A DNA stretch of 64,000 bases. Origin: Micromonospora sp. MA102 (GTDB taxonomy: Bacteria > Actinomycetota > Actinomycetes > Mycobacteriales > Micromonosporaceae). The position numbers and the translations under genes were made by a program. The notes under the pieces are model-generated. The model had not been told where the DNA came from and searched no databases. It saw only the letters and a program-made list of their open reading frames with translations. The first letter of the stretch is position 1; the number at the start of each line of letters is the position of its first letter. Where the stretch lies: the NCBI RefSeq assembly GCF_025460765.1, contig NZ_JAMWEG010000012.1, positions 123,478-187,477 of the forward strand. Reading direction: 5' to 3'. Below are positions 63,938 to 64,000 of this stretch, piece after piece.

Positions 63938-64000
63938 GAAAACCCACCCGGCGCCCCACCCCCCACCCACCCCACACCCCCCACCCACCCCCATGATCAT
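63938..64000. other. C/A-rich low-complexity stretch at window end
   Basis: After the araB stop the plus strand is nearly all C and A (CCCCACCCACCCC-type runs) to about 63990. No gene or hairpin is seen. G-rich on the other strand, it could form quadruplexes, but the window ends here. Confidence 0.6.

Noticed and set aside
1..64000. tRNA or rRNA genes, transposases, integrases, attachment sites.
   Set aside because: None recognised on either strand by eye. tRNAscan and an insertion-sequence search would be needed to exclude them fully.

Overview
The window is very GC-rich with a strong G/C bias at third codon positions, many GTG starts and 4-base ATGA/GTGA gene overlaps. The gene families (F420-dependent LLM oxidoreductase, SARP and LAL regulators, type II polyketide synthase, 4-hydroxymandelate synthase) point to an actinomycete, most likely Micromonosporaceae (Micromonospora-like). 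That placement is inference from gene content and style. I saw no rRNA, tRNA, CRISPR array, prophage or transposase.

Layout. 1-4489: end of a cobalamin operon (CbiG/CobJ, ferredoxin, Ni/Co permease, CobH, CbiX-CobA fusion). 4507-9826: two CrcB fluoride channels, an MFS pump facing a MarR regulator, PaaK/PaaI and a small hydrolase. 9916-15480: two large divergent regulators, a nucleotidyl-cyclase/ATPase protein and a LAL-type LuxR protein. 15592-25045: housekeeping and accessory genes (DUF5995, a broken phosphotransferase, a CGNR-like regulator, a secreted hydrolase, an APC transporter, an LLM oxidoreductase, LtrA, an HhH membrane protein).

25272-48246 is a biosynthetic region. A SARP regulator and two TcmI-like cyclases flank a promoter region with facing SARP-type direct repeats. 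A rightward operon follows: cyclase, fused AccDA, AccB, AccC, an ACP-aromatase fusion, cupin, KS-alpha and chain length factor. After a GNAT gene comes a second set: acyl ligase, phosphopantetheinyl transferase, two ACPs, an unusual KS, a truncated KS-like protein, a second ligase, a complete FabF-type KS, hydroxymandelate synthase, a PhyH dioxygenase, a DUF3050 remnant, E1 alpha/beta of a 2-oxoacid dehydrogenase and an ATP-grasp protein. 48257-52601 holds unrelated accessory genes. 52654-61928 resumes with an MFS exporter, a third ligase, a secreted SGNH hydrolase, a P450, an esterase, an FMN hydroxymandelate oxidase-like enzyme and an HpgT-like aminotransferase. The window closes with a DUF4177-like protein and ribulokinase.

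Working model (inference): HmaS, Hmo and HpgT carry 4-hydroxyphenylpyruvate to 4-hydroxymandelate, 4-hydroxybenzoylformate and 4-hydroxyphenylglycine. E1 alpha/beta could instead turn the 2-oxoacid into an aroyl unit. The extra KS/ACP/ligase set would load or extend that unit beside the type II PKS chain. I cannot match this combination to a known product.

The most striking non-gene feature is a 59-bp repeat, four full copies, found exactly at gene junctions. Each copy encodes a 20-codon mini-ORF whose GTG overlaps the upstream stop and whose TGA overlaps the downstream GTG start, and each carries a ribosome binding site for the next gene. The window also holds three genes that look internally deleted (phosphotransferase, DUF3050, RibD_C reductase).
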